Assembly (NCBI GenBank): GCA_016937725.1
Contig: JAFGVZ010000203.1
Location: 1-8,446 of the forward strand
DNA from: Paracoccaceae bacterium
GTDB taxonomy: Bacteria; Pseudomonadota; Alphaproteobacteria; Rhodobacterales; Rhodobacteraceae
DNA: 8,446 nucleotides
Direction of reading: 5' to 3'
In this document: positions 7,188-8,446 of the stretch, in pieces
Layout of the letters: each line of letters starts with the position of its first letter
Position numbering within the stretch: position 1 is the stretch's first letter
Notes under the pieces: generated by a model
Told to the model about the DNA's origin: nothing
What the model saw: only the letters and a program-made list of their open reading frames with translations
The model's database searches: none
Made by a program: the position numbers and the translations under genes

Positions 7188-7748
7188 ATGATCTTGCCAG
7201 ATAGTTTCAGCTTGTTAACGCTCTATTGGCCAGAGATTGCATTTCTGGTGGTCTTGGCACTGCTCGGCATCTGGCTGGTGCTGCGCGGGGCTAAACGTGA
7301 CGCCGCGCATGCCAAACTGCGTGCGAAGGGAGCGCGGTTCATGTTAGTCGACGGGTCAAACGTTATGCATTGGCGCGACAACATCCCCAACCTTAAACCA
7401 GTTTGCGCCGTGGTCGCCAGTTTGCAAGCACAAGGCTACACGCCCGGCGTCGTGTTCGACGCCAATGTCGGCTACAAGCTGGAAGGGCGCTATCGCAACC
7501 ACTACAAGCTGGCCAAACGCCTTGGCCTGCCGCATGAACAGGTCATGGTGGTGCCCAAGGGCGAACCGGCGGACCCGATGGTTCTGCGCGCTGCGCGCGA
7601 TTATGGCGGGCGCGTCGTATCGCAAGACAAGTTCCGCGATTGGGAGGGTGCGTTCCCAGAGCTTCGCCGCCCTGATTTTCGGGTGCAGGGCGGATATGAT
7701 GGTGGGAAGTTGTGGCTGGATTTGCCTGCGGCCCAGAACGCCACCTAA
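7188..7748 (+). CDS. Membrane-anchored NYN/PIN-like protein with Zc3h12a (Regnase)-like ribonuclease domain
   Basis: This 186-residue protein has a single N-terminal hydrophobic segment at about residues 15-33 (IAFLVVLALLGIWLVL, then RGAKR). The positive residues after it predict the C-terminal domain faces the cytoplasm. The rest resembles the NYN/PIN-fold ribonuclease of the Zc3h12a (Regnase-1) family. MLVDGSNVMH at 52-61 carries D55 and N58, VVFDANVG at 88-95 carries D91, and GEPADPMVLRAARDYGG is at 125-141. SQDKFRDW at 145-152 carries D147 and D151, matching the eukaryotic pattern SNDNYRDL. By my alignment D55, D129 and D147 match catalytic acidic residues of Regnase-1; the first residue of its DD pair is A128 here. 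The metal-dependent RNase activity is inferred from the family. The start at 7188 is supported by the membrane segment, though the ribosome binding site is poor. The stop codon overlaps that of the convergent paaZ. The 61 bases upstream show no clear promoter. Confidence 0.78.
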   Translation: MILPDSFSLLTLYWPEIAFLVVLALLGIWLVLRGAKRDAAHAKLRAKGARFMLVDGSNVMHWRDNIPNLKPVCAVVASLQAQGYTPGVVFDANVGYKLEGRYRNHYKLAKRLGLPHEQVMVVPKGEPADPMVLRAARDYGGRVVSQDKFRDWEGAFPELRRPDFRVQGGYDGGKLWLDLPAAQNAT

Positions 7749-8446
7749 TCGGGCCAATCCTTGGCGACCATGGTCAGCACGTCAAATTGCGCGACGAGGC
7801 TGCCATCCTGCTTAGTGACCTCGCAATCCCAGCTCACCTCGCCATAATCGTTATCGGCGCGCGGGTTGATCGCCTTGCATGTCAGCACCACGCCCAAGCG
7901 GTCGCCGGGGTAAACCGGTGTCAGGAACCGCAGATTGTCGATGCCATAATTGGCCAGAACCGGACCGGGATCGGGTTGCACGAATAATCCTGCCGCAAAC
8001 GATACGATCAGGTAGCCATGCGCCACGCGCCCCTCGAAGAACGGGTTCGCGCGGGCGGCGTCCTCGTCCATATGGGCGTAGAACGTGTCGCCGGTGAAGG
8101 CGGCGAAATGTTCGATATCGGCCAGCGTCACTTCGCGGCGGTCTGTTACGATCCGGTCACCTAGCCGCAAGTCGGCAAGCGATTTGCGGAACGGGTGCAG
8201 CCCGTCTTGGGTTTCTGCCCCTTTGGTCCATTCCCCGGTCACGGCGGCCAGCAAGCGCGGCGTGCCCTGCACCGCGCTGCGCTGCATGTAATGGTGCAAG
8301 CCGCGCATGCCCCCCAGTTCCTCGCCCCCGCCCGCGCGCCCCGGTCCGCCATGCACCAGCATCGGCAGGGGCGAGCCGTGGCCGGTGGACGACTTGGCGC
8401 TATCGCGGTTGCCGATCATCACCCGACCATGGAAGGGCGCAAGGCC
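7745..8446 (-). CDS. paaZ: PaaZ, bifunctional oxepin-CoA hydrolase / aldehyde dehydrogenase, C-terminal part (partial)
   Basis: The frame is open to the right edge, so the 5' part of the gene lies outside; 233 C-terminal residues are visible. The first part, from GLAPFHGR through DSAKSSTGHGSPLP, LVHGGPGRAGGGEE and MQRSAVQGTPRLLAAVTGEW, is the end of the PaaZ aldehyde dehydrogenase domain. The second part is its MaoC-type hydratase domain. GDTFYAHMD there holds the Asp and His that, five residues apart, match the catalytic pair known in E. coli PaaZ (D561/H566); then come RVAHGYLIVS and the LANYGIDNLRFLTPVYPGD block. In aerobic phenylacetate degradation PaaZ hydrolytically opens the oxepin-CoA ring and oxidises the resulting aldehyde. 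A GTG at 8420-8422 could be mistaken for a start, but the homology continues upstream of it. The stop TAG (complement of 7745-7747) overlaps the TAA of the convergent nuclease gene. Other paa genes are probably upstream, beyond the window. Confidence 0.93.
   Translation of the reverse strand, partial: GLAPFHGRVMIGNRDSAKSSTGHGSPLPMLVHGGPGRAGGGEELGGMRGLHHYMQRSAVQGTPRLLAAVTGEWTKGAETQDGLHPFRKSLADLRLGDRIVTDRREVTLADIEHFAAFTGDTFYAHMDEDAARANPFFEGRVAHGYLIVSFAAGLFVQPDPGPVLANYGIDNLRFLTPVYPGDRLGVVLTCKAINPRADNDYGEVSWDCEVTKQDGSLVAQFDVLTMVAKDWPD

Noticed and set aside
8420..8422. A GTG that could be taken as the start of a 225-residue stand-alone MaoC-type hydratase.
   Set aside because: PaaZ-like residues (GLAPFHGR) continue in frame upstream of it, and the first 60 residues after it are aldehyde dehydrogenase C-terminus, so this is an internal codon of paaZ.

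Overview
The window looks like chromosomal DNA from an alphaproteobacterium, most likely Rhodobacterales (Roseobacter/Rhodobacter group). The reasons are a GC-rich composition, strong G/C bias at third codon positions, and protein sequences typical of that order (MoaB, YqgE, a stand-alone DsbD-N-like protein, a PaaZ C-terminus). This assignment is inferred from sequence recognition and was not tested by a search. The region is densely coding: every gap between genes is under 140 bases. No RNA genes, insertion sequences, CRISPR arrays or phage genes were seen.

Layout, left to right. (1) The last codons of an upstream gene, probably a family 4 uracil-DNA glycosylase, overlap moaB (molybdenum cofactor synthesis) at an ATGA junction. 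(2) After a 75-base gap holding a candidate promoter there is a two-gene operon. It encodes an RND-type efflux system: a membrane-anchored periplasmic adaptor (492 aa) and, 3 bases later, a large inner-membrane pump (1145 aa). The pump carries an unusual C-terminal extension with two extra predicted membrane segments, and the adaptor ends in an extra helical tail with an imperfect tandem repeat. No outer-membrane channel (TolC type) and no regulator is encoded here. (3) A convergent gene on the minus strand, whose 3' end overlaps the pump gene by 25 bases, encodes a secreted stand-alone DsbD N-terminal-like domain. (4) Divergent from it is a YqgE/AlgH family protein, followed on the same strand by a small membrane-anchored protein with a Regnase (Zc3h12a)-like NYN/PIN ribonuclease domain. 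(5) At the right edge, on the minus strand, lies the C-terminal third of PaaZ, the bifunctional ring-opening enzyme of aerobic phenylacetate degradation. Its stop codon overlaps the stop codon of the ribonuclease gene.

The parts do not form one pathway. The adaptor and pump are clearly a functional unit; the others are mostly independent housekeeping or catabolic genes packed tightly together. I did not find a convincing wholly new multi-gene system. The items most worth a second look are the membrane-tethered Regnase-like nuclease, the 14-segment RND pump with its repeat-tailed adaptor, and the two convergent 3' overlaps, which leave no room for ordinary intergenic terminators.
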